Below, in pieces: positions 1 through 7,161 of a DNA stretch of 22,341 bases (within the stretch, counting starts at the first letter, position 1; every line of letters begins with the position of its first letter). Below the pieces are notes generated by a model. That model ran no database searches and was not told where the DNA came from. It saw only the letters and a program-made list of their open reading frames with translations. This DNA comes from HK-STAS-PATE-36 sp964610345 (GTDB lineage: Bacteria; Patescibacteriota; Saccharimonadia; Saccharimonadales; JAGQNJ01), in NCBI GenBank assembly GCA_964610345.1, contig CAZSVQ010000012.1:1-22341 (forward strand). The letters run 5' to 3'. The translations under genes and the position numbers were made by a program.

Positions 1-87
1 TTTAGGTGAATTAAGCCCCATTAAAGTTTTATAGTCGTACCGAAGCTCCAGCCAAGCATAAACACTTTGAACCAGTGCTTTTTTGTT
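1..87 (-). pseudogene. IS3-type transposase OrfB C-terminal remnant (partial, off left edge)
   Basis: The minus strand is open from 87 to the window edge, just after a run of stops (TAG at 90-88). It translates to a fragment containing YAWLELRYDYK and then GLNSPK. This resembles the end of IS3-family OrfB integrases, where a segment like W-I-E-x-x-Y-N-x-K-R-x-H-x-x-L-G-x-x-S-P is conserved. The usual Asn after Tyr is Asp and the RxH is lost, so it looks decayed. The fragment continues off the left edge, so its full length is unknown. Family assignment is from memory of the motif, without a search. Confidence 0.35.
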
Positions 88-94
88 CTATCAT
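67..94 (+). promoter_or_regulatory. Promoter of the MBL-fold hydrolase, probably leaderless
   Basis: A -35-like TTGAAC (67-72), a 16-bp spacer and a -10 TATCAT (89-94) end 6 nt before the ATG at 101. The expected transcription start therefore falls on or next to the start codon. There is no Shine-Dalgarno sequence. The -35 lies inside the transposase remnant on the other strand. Confidence 0.5.
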
Positions 95-100
95 TAGCTA

Positions 101-883
101 ATGAGAAAAATTACATTTATTGGTACAGGTCATGGTATGCCTAGGCAGTCATTGAGCTCATCTCTTTTGATTGAGTGTGGCGAACATAAGTTACTTGTTG
201 ATGTTTCTGATGGGGGAGGTGTTTCTAGAAATTTAATCCAAGCTGGAGTAGAGCCAAGTAGCATTGATTCAGTTTTTATAACACATTCAGACAGTGACCA
301 CATAACTGGAATAATCAATCTTATTCGTTGGTTTAGTCGTGATGTACGCCCACGTAAAATTTATGGTCTGGCGCCAACGCTTGAATCTGCAAAGACAATA
401 ATTGAGGCTGTTGAAAGTCGAGCACTCGGAAAGCTCGGTGATTCTATTGAATTTACCGAAGTGAAAGAGGGTGATGAAATAACAATTGGTAATATGAATG
501 TAAAAATTCTATACCACCGTAACAGTAAGACGCCTCAGGCAGGTTTATTGGCTATTTTTCCTGATGGCTATAAATTGGCTGTCATTGGTGACGAACCTAT
601 TAAAGAAAATTTTAAGAACATAATTAAAGATGTGGATTTGTTAATTCATGAGGCATTCTGTCTTGACTCAGAAATCGAGATGCATGACCCTCACAGCAAG
701 CACCATGTTACCGCAAAAGAAGCAGCCGTCCTCGCAAAAGAGATTAATGCTAAAAAATTGGCATTGTGGCATATGGAAGATCAAACTCTTGAGACCCGAA
801 AACAGATATACTTTGATGAAGTGAAGACTGCCTATGATGGCAATGTCTTTATTCCGATAGATGGTGATTCATTTGAGTTCTGA
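101..883 (+). CDS. MBL-fold metal-dependent hydrolase (RNase Z / arylsulfatase-like)
   Basis: This 260-aa protein has the metallo-beta-lactamase fold of the RNase Z/ElaC type. Residues 1-40 form the first beta sheet (ITFIGTG). The metal site THSDSDH is at 61-67, later ligands are visible as YHRNS, a GDE loop and LWHMED near 224, and the LLIHEAF...H...TAKEAA segment matches the RNase Z helix region. The canonical HxHxDH reads H62-S-D64-S-D66-H67, so the second His is Asp, which may change the metal used. RNase Z exosite features are not obvious, so a general hydrolase role is safer than tRNA 3'-processing. It stops with TGA. No SD precedes the ATG, and the -10 box is only 6 nt upstream. It converges on the next gene with 114 bp between them and no clear terminator. 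Confidence 0.82.
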   Translation: MRKITFIGTGHGMPRQSLSSSLLIECGEHKLLVDVSDGGGVSRNLIQAGVEPSSIDSVFITHSDSDHITGIINLIRWFSRDVRPRKIYGLAPTLESAKTIIEAVESRALGKLGDSIEFTEVKEGDEITIGNMNVKILYHRNSKTPQAGLLAIFPDGYKLAVIGDEPIKENFKNIIKDVDLLIHEAFCLDSEIEMHDPHSKHHVTAKEAAVLAKEINAKKLALWHMEDQTLETRKQIYFDEVKTAYDGNVFIPIDGDSFEF

Positions 884-997
884 CCTAAGATTATTGAATA
901 GTTCCGAAGTACATCAACTAGTTCCAGGCAAAATATGCTAAGCACAAGTACCTGAGAGTTAGAATAATACAATCAAAAGGTCTGTCAGATATCGCCC

Positions 998-1981
998 TTA
1001 AGCCTCATTAATGACTTCATATCCTGAAGGTGAGGCTACTAACACAAGGCCATAGCAGGTTTCTGCAATCTTTTTCTGAATGATCTGTTTTCCTATTTCA
1101 TTGAGAGTTGCACCTGATCCTAGGGCATCATCAATAATAAGTACATTCTTATGTTGCGCATCAGACTCAACTATAAAAGTTTGTGATGCATTTAGTATTC
1201 TGTCATCTAGTCTTTTAAGAGTTTTTTGGGCAATAAGAATTTTGGCACCTACTTTATGTATTTTAACTCTAGGTATATTTATCTTTAGGCCATTGTCTAG
1301 CATGGTCATCAACTGGCTCTGTCTTTGTATTGTTGGAGGAGTGAAAGCTATGGCATCGATATCATATTTGGAGATGATCTCCCTGACTACAGGCTCTAGT
1401 CTTTGTATTAATGATGCCATGGTTTCTTTATCTCCAGTTTGTTTAGCAATTACTACCTGTGTACCGAGTTTAGTTTTTCCGAATACTTCAAAGTTGTAGT
1501 AATCTATGGACCATACTTTTTTTAGTGAGCTATCTTTAAGAGTTGCATTTAGCTTACTTGTAAAATCTATAGGTGTCTTAAAATTATTACCATAATATTT
1601 TGTAATTATTGATATGTATTCCTCTTTCTTTGCATTAGCATCAAGCTTCCTTGCATTACACCATTTTATAAATCCATCGTATCCTATCAATTCTTCTCCC
1701 AAGGGGGTTAGACTATAGAAGTTATCTTCTATGAGGCGAAACTCTTCAGGATTATCAATAGCGGGGGTGTCTGTATCTATAGTTTTACTAAAATCTTTAT
1801 TTCTATAGAATCTGTTCGGCCCAGATCCACTTACGCTGAACTTATCTTTGTTGTTAGCAAGTAGCCTTTGGACATATTGTCTTGTAACTCCAAGCTCTTC
1901 TGCAATGGCCTTGGGTCTTGATCCGGGTTGTTTGTTCAAAAAATTGATTAGCTCATCTAGTGTCTTATCGTTATCATCCAT
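998..1981 (-). CDS. HTH-domain ComF-like phosphoribosyltransferase
   Basis: The 327-aa protein has two parts. Residues about 8-45 form a helix-turn-helix (RPKAIAEELGVTRQYVQRLL), followed by a basic wing-like stretch to about 60. The C-terminal half is a type I phosphoribosyltransferase fold of ComF style: AIAFTPP near 215, a Q-x-x-L-x-x-L-x-x-R-x-x-N-like segment (KTLKRLDDRILNASQTF), and the PRPP-binding motif VLIIDDALGSGAT at 280-292 with both acidic residues present. ComF proteins act in DNA uptake, but an N-terminal HTH suggests a ligand-sensing transcription factor, as in PurR/PyrR-type regulators. That role is inference. It is divergent from the Fic gene, and GTTTACAGT repeats sit directly upstream, so autoregulation is likely. 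There is no SD; a -10-like TATAGT (2003-1998) gives a leader of about 9 nt. Confidence 0.78.
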   Translation of the reverse strand: MDDNDKTLDELINFLNKQPGSRPKAIAEELGVTRQYVQRLLANNKDKFSVSGSGPNRFYRNKDFSKTIDTDTPAIDNPEEFRLIEDNFYSLTPLGEELIGYDGFIKWCNARKLDANAKKEEYISIITKYYGNNFKTPIDFTSKLNATLKDSSLKKVWSIDYYNFEVFGKTKLGTQVVIAKQTGDKETMASLIQRLEPVVREIISKYDIDAIAFTPPTIQRQSQLMTMLDNGLKINIPRVKIHKVGAKILIAQKTLKRLDDRILNASQTFIVESDAQHKNVLIIDDALGSGATLNEIGKQIIQKKIAETCYGLVLVASPSGYEVINEA

Positions 1982-1991
1982 AATGCTTACA

Positions 1992-2032
1992 GTTTACACT
2001 ATATAGGTTACTGTAAACAAGCTACTGTAAAC
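1992..2032. promoter_or_regulatory. Three GTTTACAGT-type repeats (probable operator) upstream of the HTH-PRTase gene
   Basis: Three copies of one 9-mer lie within 41 bp: GTTTACACT at 1992-2000 (one mismatch), and ACTGTAAAC, its reverse complement, at 2010-2018 and 2024-2032. The last two repeat at 14-bp spacing, and the first two form an inverted pair. They flank and overlap a -10-like TATAGT (minus strand, 2003-1998), starting 10 bp before the gene's ATG. No good -35 is visible, which fits a regulated promoter. The binding protein is inferred to be the HTH of the gene itself. Confidence 0.55.
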
Positions 2033-2152
2033 ATTATTTTGATCAAAACACGCATAACAGGTATCTACAAAAGTTCGTACATCGTTCCATATGCCCAGCC
2101 ACAAGCGAGATTAAGTCGGAACGGTCGTCTTTTTGGGCTATAGGCAAAAACC

Positions 2153-2182
2153 TTGACTATAATCGTATCAAGATGATACGAT
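2153..2182 (+). promoter_or_regulatory. Promoter and palindromic operator of the Fic gene
   Basis: A perfect palindrome CGTATCA-AGA-TGATACG occupies 2164-2180, and a further TGATACG half-site lies at 2196-2202, just inside the reading frame. Two promoter readings are possible. In one, TTGACT (2153-2158), an 18-bp spacer and TACGAT (2177-2182) give an almost leaderless mRNA. In the other, a perfect TATAAT (2158-2163) starts transcription inside the palindrome. In both cases a protein bound to the palindrome would block transcription. No SD precedes the ATG at 2191. Confidence 0.55.
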
Positions 2183-2190
2183 AAACGCAT

Positions 2191-3240
2191 ATGAATGATA
2201 CGAATAATCAAATCCTACTACTTTTCAATAAAAACAGCAACCTTAGCTCTTCGCAGATACATAGCCAATTACAAAATATCTCACTCGTAACAGTAAAGCG
2301 TAGACTATCCAATCTAAACGAATCTGGCCTACTTAAGCAAACTGGAGCTGGACGCTCTGTTACTTATCAGCTGTCCAAACGAGGGCTATTACTTAGAGAC
2401 ATAGATATATATTCATACTTACAGAAGGATCCAGACGAACGTAGTGACGGCAGCTCATTTAATTTTAATCTCTTCGCACCACCATATATATCATTGTTTT
2501 CCAGAGGAGAATTGCACACACTTGAAAGTGCAACTAAAACCTACCGAAACAATGCGTTACGTACAGAAATAGGCCTTCACAGCAAAGAGCTCACGAGATT
2601 CATAATCGAATTTTCATGGAAAACTTCACAGATCGAAGGCAACACCTATGACCTTATCTCTACTGAACGATTATTGCGTTATGGTGAAAAATCAAAAAAC
2701 AATACAGAGTTCGAGGCTCAAATGATCCTTAATCAAAAAGAAGCTCTGGAATACATACTCAAAGATCCACACCAGTGGCATAACCCCACTGTCTCACAAC
2801 TGGAATCCTTGCATTCCATTGTCGGGAAAAACCTTGGTATCACACGTAACTTACGTAAAGGACTCGTTGGCATAACCGGGACAAACTACCGTCCACTTGA
2901 TAATGAGTTTCAGATCAAAGATGCTCTTGAGCAACTCTTTCAGTGGATTAACAGTACGGATAATGTTTACGAAAAGGCACTATTGTGCATACTTGGTATC
3001 AGCTATATTCAGCCATTCATTGACGGCAATAAGCGGACCAGCCGATTATTGAGCAATGCATTACTACTCAGCGAAAACTATGCTCCACTTTCTTACCGCA
3101 ATGTTAATGATAGAGTATATAAAGAAGCAACTCTAGTATTTTACGAGCAAAACAGTGTCGTGCCATTTAAACAGCTGTTCATTGAACAATATACCTTTGC
3201 TGCCCATAATTATAATGTTGGGTCTAGTAGGCCTGAATAA
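2191..3240 (+). CDS. Winged-helix Fic-domain protein with Gln at the catalytic His position
   Basis: The 349-aa protein has an N-terminal winged helix (about 5-65) and a Fic domain (about 125-320). The inhibitory-helix motif T145-S-Q-I-E149-G150 fits (S/T)xxxE(G/N), placed N-terminal to the core as in class II Fic proteins. The Fic motif reads Q274-PFIDGNKRTSR: the anion-hole Gly-Asn and both Arg are kept, but the His that activates the target hydroxyl is Gln (codon CAG at 3010-3012). Fic enzymes normally AMPylate proteins, and without His transfer should be lost or changed. A DNA-binding, nucleotide-sensing regulator is therefore an attractive reading. The last ten codons overlap, on the opposite strand, a transposase remnant, so the C-terminal tail may be replaced. 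The palindrome at the promoter suggests autorepression. Confidence 0.85.
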   Translation: MNDTNNQILLLFNKNSNLSSSQIHSQLQNISLVTVKRRLSNLNESGLLKQTGAGRSVTYQLSKRGLLLRDIDIYSYLQKDPDERSDGSSFNFNLFAPPYISLFSRGELHTLESATKTYRNNALRTEIGLHSKELTRFIIEFSWKTSQIEGNTYDLISTERLLRYGEKSKNNTEFEAQMILNQKEALEYILKDPHQWHNPTVSQLESLHSIVGKNLGITRNLRKGLVGITGTNYRPLDNEFQIKDALEQLFQWINSTDNVYEKALLCILGISYIQPFIDGNKRTSRLLSNALLLSENYAPLSYRNVNDRVYKEATLVFYEQNSVVPFKQLFIEQYTFAAHNYNVGSSRPE

Positions 3241-3326
3241 AACTCCGCTGGGGTTGGGTAGTTTAGGTCTTGATGTGGTCTAAAGAAGTGGTAATCATCC
3301 GCTACGGAGCTACTGTATATGACGCT
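3210..3326 (-). pseudogene. IS transposase (rve/integrase core) C-terminal remnant
   Basis: The minus strand is open between a TAA at 3329-3327 and the stop at 3212-3210. It reads ...DDYHFFRPHQDLNYPTPAEF followed by YSGLLDPTL. The segment Y-x-x-x-RPHQxLNYxTPAEFY is the typical C-terminal end of DDE integrase-type transposases (IS3/IS481-like). Only this end survives; upstream the frame is broken by stops. The remnant overlaps the last 31 bp of the Fic gene in antisense, so the Fic stop codon lies within IS-derived sequence. Confidence 0.6.
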
Positions 3327-3697
3327 TTATGACGCTCCAGATGTTTTCGCGGCATCACAGGTGTAAGCTTAATCACCGAACTAATAATCCTGACTCTAGT
3401 AAAAGTAATACAGTTGTTTTGTTGACTTCAACATCGACAACAAAGTGTTTCAGTATTTTTCCGACTTTATACCCGCTCAATTCATCATATAGTGTCTGCA
3501 ATTTTATGCCTTACTCTAGTTAATACAAGATTTTTGCTGGGCATGAACCTAATTTATTATACTTTTTAGTTATATCTATAGAACAGTTATGTACGTAAAA
3601 AATATACTGTTAATATTAAAATACCGAAATTATTATTAAAATATTCCACTACATGATCTAAATTTAAATTTAATTACTCACCGTACAAATATTAGTC
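3327..3697. other. Gene-free, AT-rich stretch with transposon debris
   Basis: The gap between the Fic gene and the DUF1996 gene (3241-3697) has no intact gene. Its left half holds the transposase fragments listed separately. The right half (about 3540-3697) is very AT-rich, contains a small palindrome TAAATTTAAATTTA (3660-3673), and shows no hairpin-plus-T-run terminator, RNA gene or promoter that I can support. A plus-strand 64-codon open frame at 3329-3523 is composition-driven and antisense to the debris. Confidence 0.5.
3376..3510 (-). pseudogene. Possible second transposase fragment (N-terminal type)
   Basis: A 45-codon minus-strand open stretch, bounded by TAA (3513-3511) and TGA (3375-3373), reads LYDELSGYKVGKILKHF, then VVDVEVNKTTVLLLLESGLL. 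It resembles the helical N-terminal region of some IS1595/ISXO2-like transposases (KxxxxFxxDVxxxKTAxLLxLNRxTVNRY), but the recognition helix is already degraded and there is no start codon. Between it and the fragment at 3326 a third frame shows only a trace (ENIWSVIKRHI). The assignment is weak and based on motif memory alone. Confidence 0.25.
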
Positions 3698-5086
3698 TTA
3701 GTCACTCCATGTTGGTGGCCCAGGAAAGTCAAATCTATATGGAGCAGCCCTGTCGTTTCCACAATCATAACCATATCCATTGTTACCACGGTAACATCTA
3801 TCTATAATTAGTTGACTAAATTCTGGTTTCCAGCCGTTCATCCAATCTGCATGGAATGTCCAGCCCGGCTGAGCACCGGCGTAGATATCCGATGAAAACT
3901 TTAATCCACCCGCTCCACTAGGTGGTACCTTCCACCTAAAATGCTCAGATATCTCTGGATATGCTATAGGGTGCGTTGAGGGGCAACCTTGTCCTTCGAT
4001 ATTAAGAGGGTAGGCAACATGATCCCGGTGATTTGGTGAATCTAATTTTGGTGTTCCGTCTAAATTTACAGCTCCACACTGCGGAAATACTATTGTTGCC
4101 ATAATATAGTTGCCGGGAGGACAAGTAGCAGGGATAGATCCAAGATGATGTAAGTCATTTACTGTGCTTCCCGTATTGCCGTCACGCACACAATCAAAAT
4201 ACGCATTATTTGGAGGTCCGCTCGGAGCATTGCCTGCGTTTGCCCCTGCAATCATTTTAAACCCAGGCGGGAACCAACGAATAGTATCTCCCTTTAGTCT
4301 ATACGCATATCCTTTCTTATAGTACACTTGCATAAAGTTACCAATACAATCCTCGTAATTTATACCTGCTCGACAATTAGGCCCCATAACCATTGGTTCT
4401 GCCATATTAAATTGCTTGGTAGTCGCGTTATAACTATTAGTATCTACCAACATCGGAGCCCAATAGCCTGTTCGGTTTGCTGTTCCACCAGCACAATTTG
4501 ATGCACCGCTAGTTGCAGGGTCAACCGTATTTTCATCTATGCCCGCATTTCCGGCAAAATTATGCCAATGCGCCATATCATTTTGACCTGGATAAACTAT
4601 TGGGTCATCTTTTGATGCATGAGTAAAACCACAGTCGAATCGTGTTGCTGGTACCTGATGACCAGCAGTAACTGGCACTCTAGTATCCTTGCCCATATCT
4701 CTTACAAAATCATAATTTATTGGTGGCATGTTTGCAGCAGGTATGCTTGTTTGGTTTATGCAAATGTTAATTGCCCTAAAATTAGGGCCATCTGCACAAC
4801 CTGATCCACCACCACCATGATGCCCTTCAGAGCCAAATTGTAAAAACTTACCCCCAGATGCGGTTGAATCTAACTGTGCAGTAGCAATAGTTTTATTGCC
4901 ATCTTCTGGCTCCAAGCCAATTGATAGTGATGCAGCATTACTTATCATTAACGCAGACAAACCGATTAGCCCAATAAGAGGAATTACAATTATTTTTTTA
5001 TTGCGTTTTATAAAAGGAAACTTCTTATAAATTGTATTAGTTGTTTGAATTGATTTTGATTTAATCCTAGTAGCTATTTTTTTCAA
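3698..5086 (-). CDS. Membrane-anchored secreted DUF1996 protein
   Basis: The 462-aa protein has a basic N-terminus (12 Lys/Arg in the first 31 residues) and one hydrophobic segment at 31-50 ending in SNAAS, either a signal peptide or an uncleaved anchor. Residues 52-85 (SIGLEPEDG...STASGGKFLQFG) resemble the last strands of CBM6/35-like carbohydrate-binding modules found in secreted Saccharibacteria proteins. A Gly/His linker (86-97) follows. From about 120 to the end it matches DUF1996, a secreted domain known from fungi and actinobacteria: DPIVYPGQNDMAHWHNFAGN with the H-x-H-x-F-x-G-N signature, several Cys and many aromatic residues. The domain's function is unknown to me. The start is TTG (5086-5084), since the next in-frame ATG lies inside the hydrophobic segment; a weak AGGTT precedes it. 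It may bind host-surface glycans, which is inference. Confidence 0.75.
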   Translation of the reverse strand: MKKIATRIKSKSIQTTNTIYKKFPFIKRNKKIIVIPLIGLIGLSALMISNAASLSIGLEPEDGNKTIATAQLDSTASGGKFLQFGSEGHHGGGGSGCADGPNFRAINICINQTSIPAANMPPINYDFVRDMGKDTRVPVTAGHQVPATRFDCGFTHASKDDPIVYPGQNDMAHWHNFAGNAGIDENTVDPATSGASNCAGGTANRTGYWAPMLVDTNSYNATTKQFNMAEPMVMGPNCRAGINYEDCIGNFMQVYYKKGYAYRLKGDTIRWFPPGFKMIAGANAGNAPSGPPNNAYFDCVRDGNTGSTVNDLHHLGSIPATCPPGNYIMATIVFPQCGAVNLDGTPKLDSPNHRDHVAYPLNIEGQGCPSTHPIAYPEISEHFRWKVPPSGAGGLKFSSDIYAGAQPGWTFHADWMNGWKPEFSQLIIDRCYRGNNGYGYDCGNDRAAPYRFDFPGPPTWSD

Positions 5087-5185
5087 AATTTAACCTATAA
5101 TTCTTACGTTTTTATTTAGTTAATAATATCATTTGCAAAATTATATTACAAAAGATATCTGTTGGTTTTAAATCAAATCAATTCT

Positions 5186-7018
5186 TTAATTTAGTCGTTT
5201 TCTTTTATTTGGGTCGAGTTCTCTTTTGCGAAGGCGCAAGGATTTTGGTGTTACCTCTAACAGCTCATCGTTTTCGATAAAATCGATGCACTCTTCTAGA
5301 CTAAATATGGTTGGGGGAGTTAATTGCACTACGCCATCGCTCCCGCTACTGCGCATATTAGTTAGATGTTTTGCTTTGCAAACATTAATTTCTAAATCTT
5401 GTTGGCGTTTATTTAGGCCGACGATTTGCCCAGCATAAACCTTTTCTGCAGGATTCACAAAAATAATGCCGCGCTCCTCTGCAGTATTTAACGAATAAGG
5501 TGTGGTTGTGCCAGTTTCATAGGCAATTAAAACTCCGTTTCTCAATTGTTCTAGGTTTTGGCCAAGCGGTTGGTAGCCAATCATTAAACTATTCATAATA
5601 ATTGTACCCTTAGTATTGGTCATCAAAATGTTGCGTGTACCAAGTAAAGCGCGGGTTGTCATTTCGTAAATAAGCTTGGTCACTCCTTTTGGGCTAGCAA
5701 ATTGCTCTTTAAGCACTGCCCTGCGCTGACCAAACTCCATCTGAACTGCACCAACATATTCTGCGGGTACTTCAATTATCACTTCTTCAACCGGTTCTTC
5801 AGTTATACCGTCTTTTACGCGTGTCACAACCTGGGGTCGCCCAACTTCAAACTCATAACCTTCACGGCGCATAGACTCAATTAATACACTCAAGTGCAGC
5901 TCACCTCGGCCACTTACCAAAAATCCAATTCCGTCTTCTTCAACCAATAACCCAACGTTTGTTTCTAGTTCTTTAGCAAGCCTTTCGCTAATTTGTCGGC
6001 TAGTACTAAATTCACCCTCTGTGCCCTTAAACGGGCTAGTGTTAGGGCCTAGATAAATTTTAAGAGTTGGCGCTTCCACCTCTAACACTGGCAATGCTTC
6101 TGGGTTCTCGGCATCAGCAATTGTTTCGCCAATCTGAGCATCACCTATTCCTGTTAATTGGACAATGTCGCCCGCTACCCCACCAAGTACCTCAAACTTA
6201 CTAACACCGTGACTCATATATACGTTGTCAATTTTTGCTTTAACAAAGCTACCATCTTTTTTACATAGTACTACCGGTTGAGCGGGCTTAATCTGGCCAC
6301 GAGTTATTCGTCCGATTGCATATTTACCCTTAAAACTATCCCACGATAGTGCTGTCACTAGCATTTGAAAAGGCTTGTCGGTTTCTACCTTTGGAGCAGG
6401 CACATGATTAATAATCGCCTGGAAAATAGGTTCTAAATCAGCATCAGCATCAGCTTCTGCGTCTGCCGGCACAACATCCCATGCCTTACCAGAACGACCG
6501 ATAGCGTAATACACTGGGTAATGTAACTGATCTTCGTGAACAGCCATCTCTAAAAACAAGTCGGCTAATTCATCTTCAACTTCTGCAATACGTGAACCAG
6601 TTTTGTCGATTTTGTTAATAATAACTATGGGTTTAAGCTCGGCAGCTAGCGCCTTACCAAGAACAAACTTAGTTTGGGGCATCGGCCCTTCTTGAGCATC
6701 AACAATCAAAATACAGCCATCGGCCATATTTAATGTACGTTCTACTTCACCACTAAAATCTGCGTGCCCAGGTGTATCAATTATATTAACCCGATATTCA
6801 TCAAATTGAACGGCCGTAACTTTGGCGGTGATTGTTATCCCTCGTTCACGTTCTTGATCTCCGCTATCCATAATTAGCTCTTGACCCATCTCGGCCTGGT
6901 TGTCCCGGAAAGTTTTAGATTGCTTTAATAAACCATCTACTAAAGTAGTTTTACCGTGGTCAACGTGAGCAATAATGGCAATGTTCCGGATCTTTGCCGG
7001 ATCTTGAATGTCTAACAT
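5186..7018 (-). CDS. typA: Ribosome-associated GTPase TypA/BipA
   Basis: This 610-aa translational GTPase assists assembly of the large ribosomal subunit and growth under stress. The G motifs are clear: G1 AHVDHGKT (17-24), switch I RGITITAK, G3 DTPGHADF, G4 NKID. An EF-G-like beta-barrel domain, domain III/V with GRGELHLSVLIESMRREGYE, and the TypA-specific C-terminal domain ending in a basic KSLRLRKRELDPNKRKR tail follow. Full length matches the family. The gene stands alone on -, with the divergent DUF7144-like gene upstream. Its promoter gives a leader of about 30 nt without a well-placed SD (AAAGGTG is too far, around -20). Confidence 0.97.
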   Translation of the reverse strand: MLDIQDPAKIRNIAIIAHVDHGKTTLVDGLLKQSKTFRDNQAEMGQELIMDSGDQERERGITITAKVTAVQFDEYRVNIIDTPGHADFSGEVERTLNMADGCILIVDAQEGPMPQTKFVLGKALAAELKPIVIINKIDKTGSRIAEVEDELADLFLEMAVHEDQLHYPVYYAIGRSGKAWDVVPADAEADADADLEPIFQAIINHVPAPKVETDKPFQMLVTALSWDSFKGKYAIGRITRGQIKPAQPVVLCKKDGSFVKAKIDNVYMSHGVSKFEVLGGVAGDIVQLTGIGDAQIGETIADAENPEALPVLEVEAPTLKIYLGPNTSPFKGTEGEFSTSRQISERLAKELETNVGLLVEEDGIGFLVSGRGELHLSVLIESMRREGYEFEVGRPQVVTRVKDGITEEPVEEVIIEVPAEYVGAVQMEFGQRRAVLKEQFASPKGVTKLIYEMTTRALLGTRNILMTNTKGTIIMNSLMIGYQPLGQNLEQLRNGVLIAYETGTTTPYSLNTAEERGIIFVNPAEKVYAGQIVGLNKRQQDLEINVCKAKHLTNMRSSGSDGVVQLTPPTIFSLEECIDFIENDELLEVTPKSLRLRKRELDPNKRKRLN

Positions 7019-7054
7019 AATTAATTAGCGAATATTTCGCACCTTTCGAAGTAA

Positions 7055-7084
7055 ATTATAACATAAGAATATACTTATGACCAA
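7055..7084 (-). promoter_or_regulatory. typA promoter
   Basis: On the minus strand there is TTGGTC (7084-7079), an 18-bp spacer and a perfect TATAAT (7060-7055), with an extended -10 TG one base upstream. It is back-to-back with the promoter of the divergent gene at 7162. Confidence 0.6.
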
Positions 7085-7099
7085 TGTGAAATTCTTTAA

Positions 7100-7129
7100 T
7101 TGCAAAATTACTGTGTTTTGGTGTATTAT
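7100..7129 (+). promoter_or_regulatory. Promoter of the DUF7144-like gene
   Basis: TTGCAA (7100-7105), an 18-bp spacer and TATTAT (7124-7129) precede a short leader with a strong SD (AAAGGAG, 7148-7154) 7 nt before the ATG at 7162. Confidence 0.55.
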
Positions 7130-7161
7130 TTACTCATATTAATCATAAAGGAGTAGATATT

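Noticed and set aside
2..34. Possible end of an upstream plus-strand gene (short frame ending TAG at 32-34)
   Set aside because: Only ten codons are visible and the minus strand gives a more recognisable reading.
1080..1499. 139-codon plus-strand open frame
   Set aside because: It lies wholly antisense to the HTH-PRTase gene, whose motifs are clear; no promoter or ribosome site.
2132..2152. Short inverted repeat TTTTTG...CAAAAA between the divergent genes
   Set aside because: Six AT-rich pairs in an AT-rich region; expected by chance and not followed by a T run.
3329..3523. Plus-strand 64-codon open frame
   Set aside because: No SD or promoter, Ser/Thr-rich composition without protein-like pattern, and antisense to transposase fragments that read better on the minus strand.
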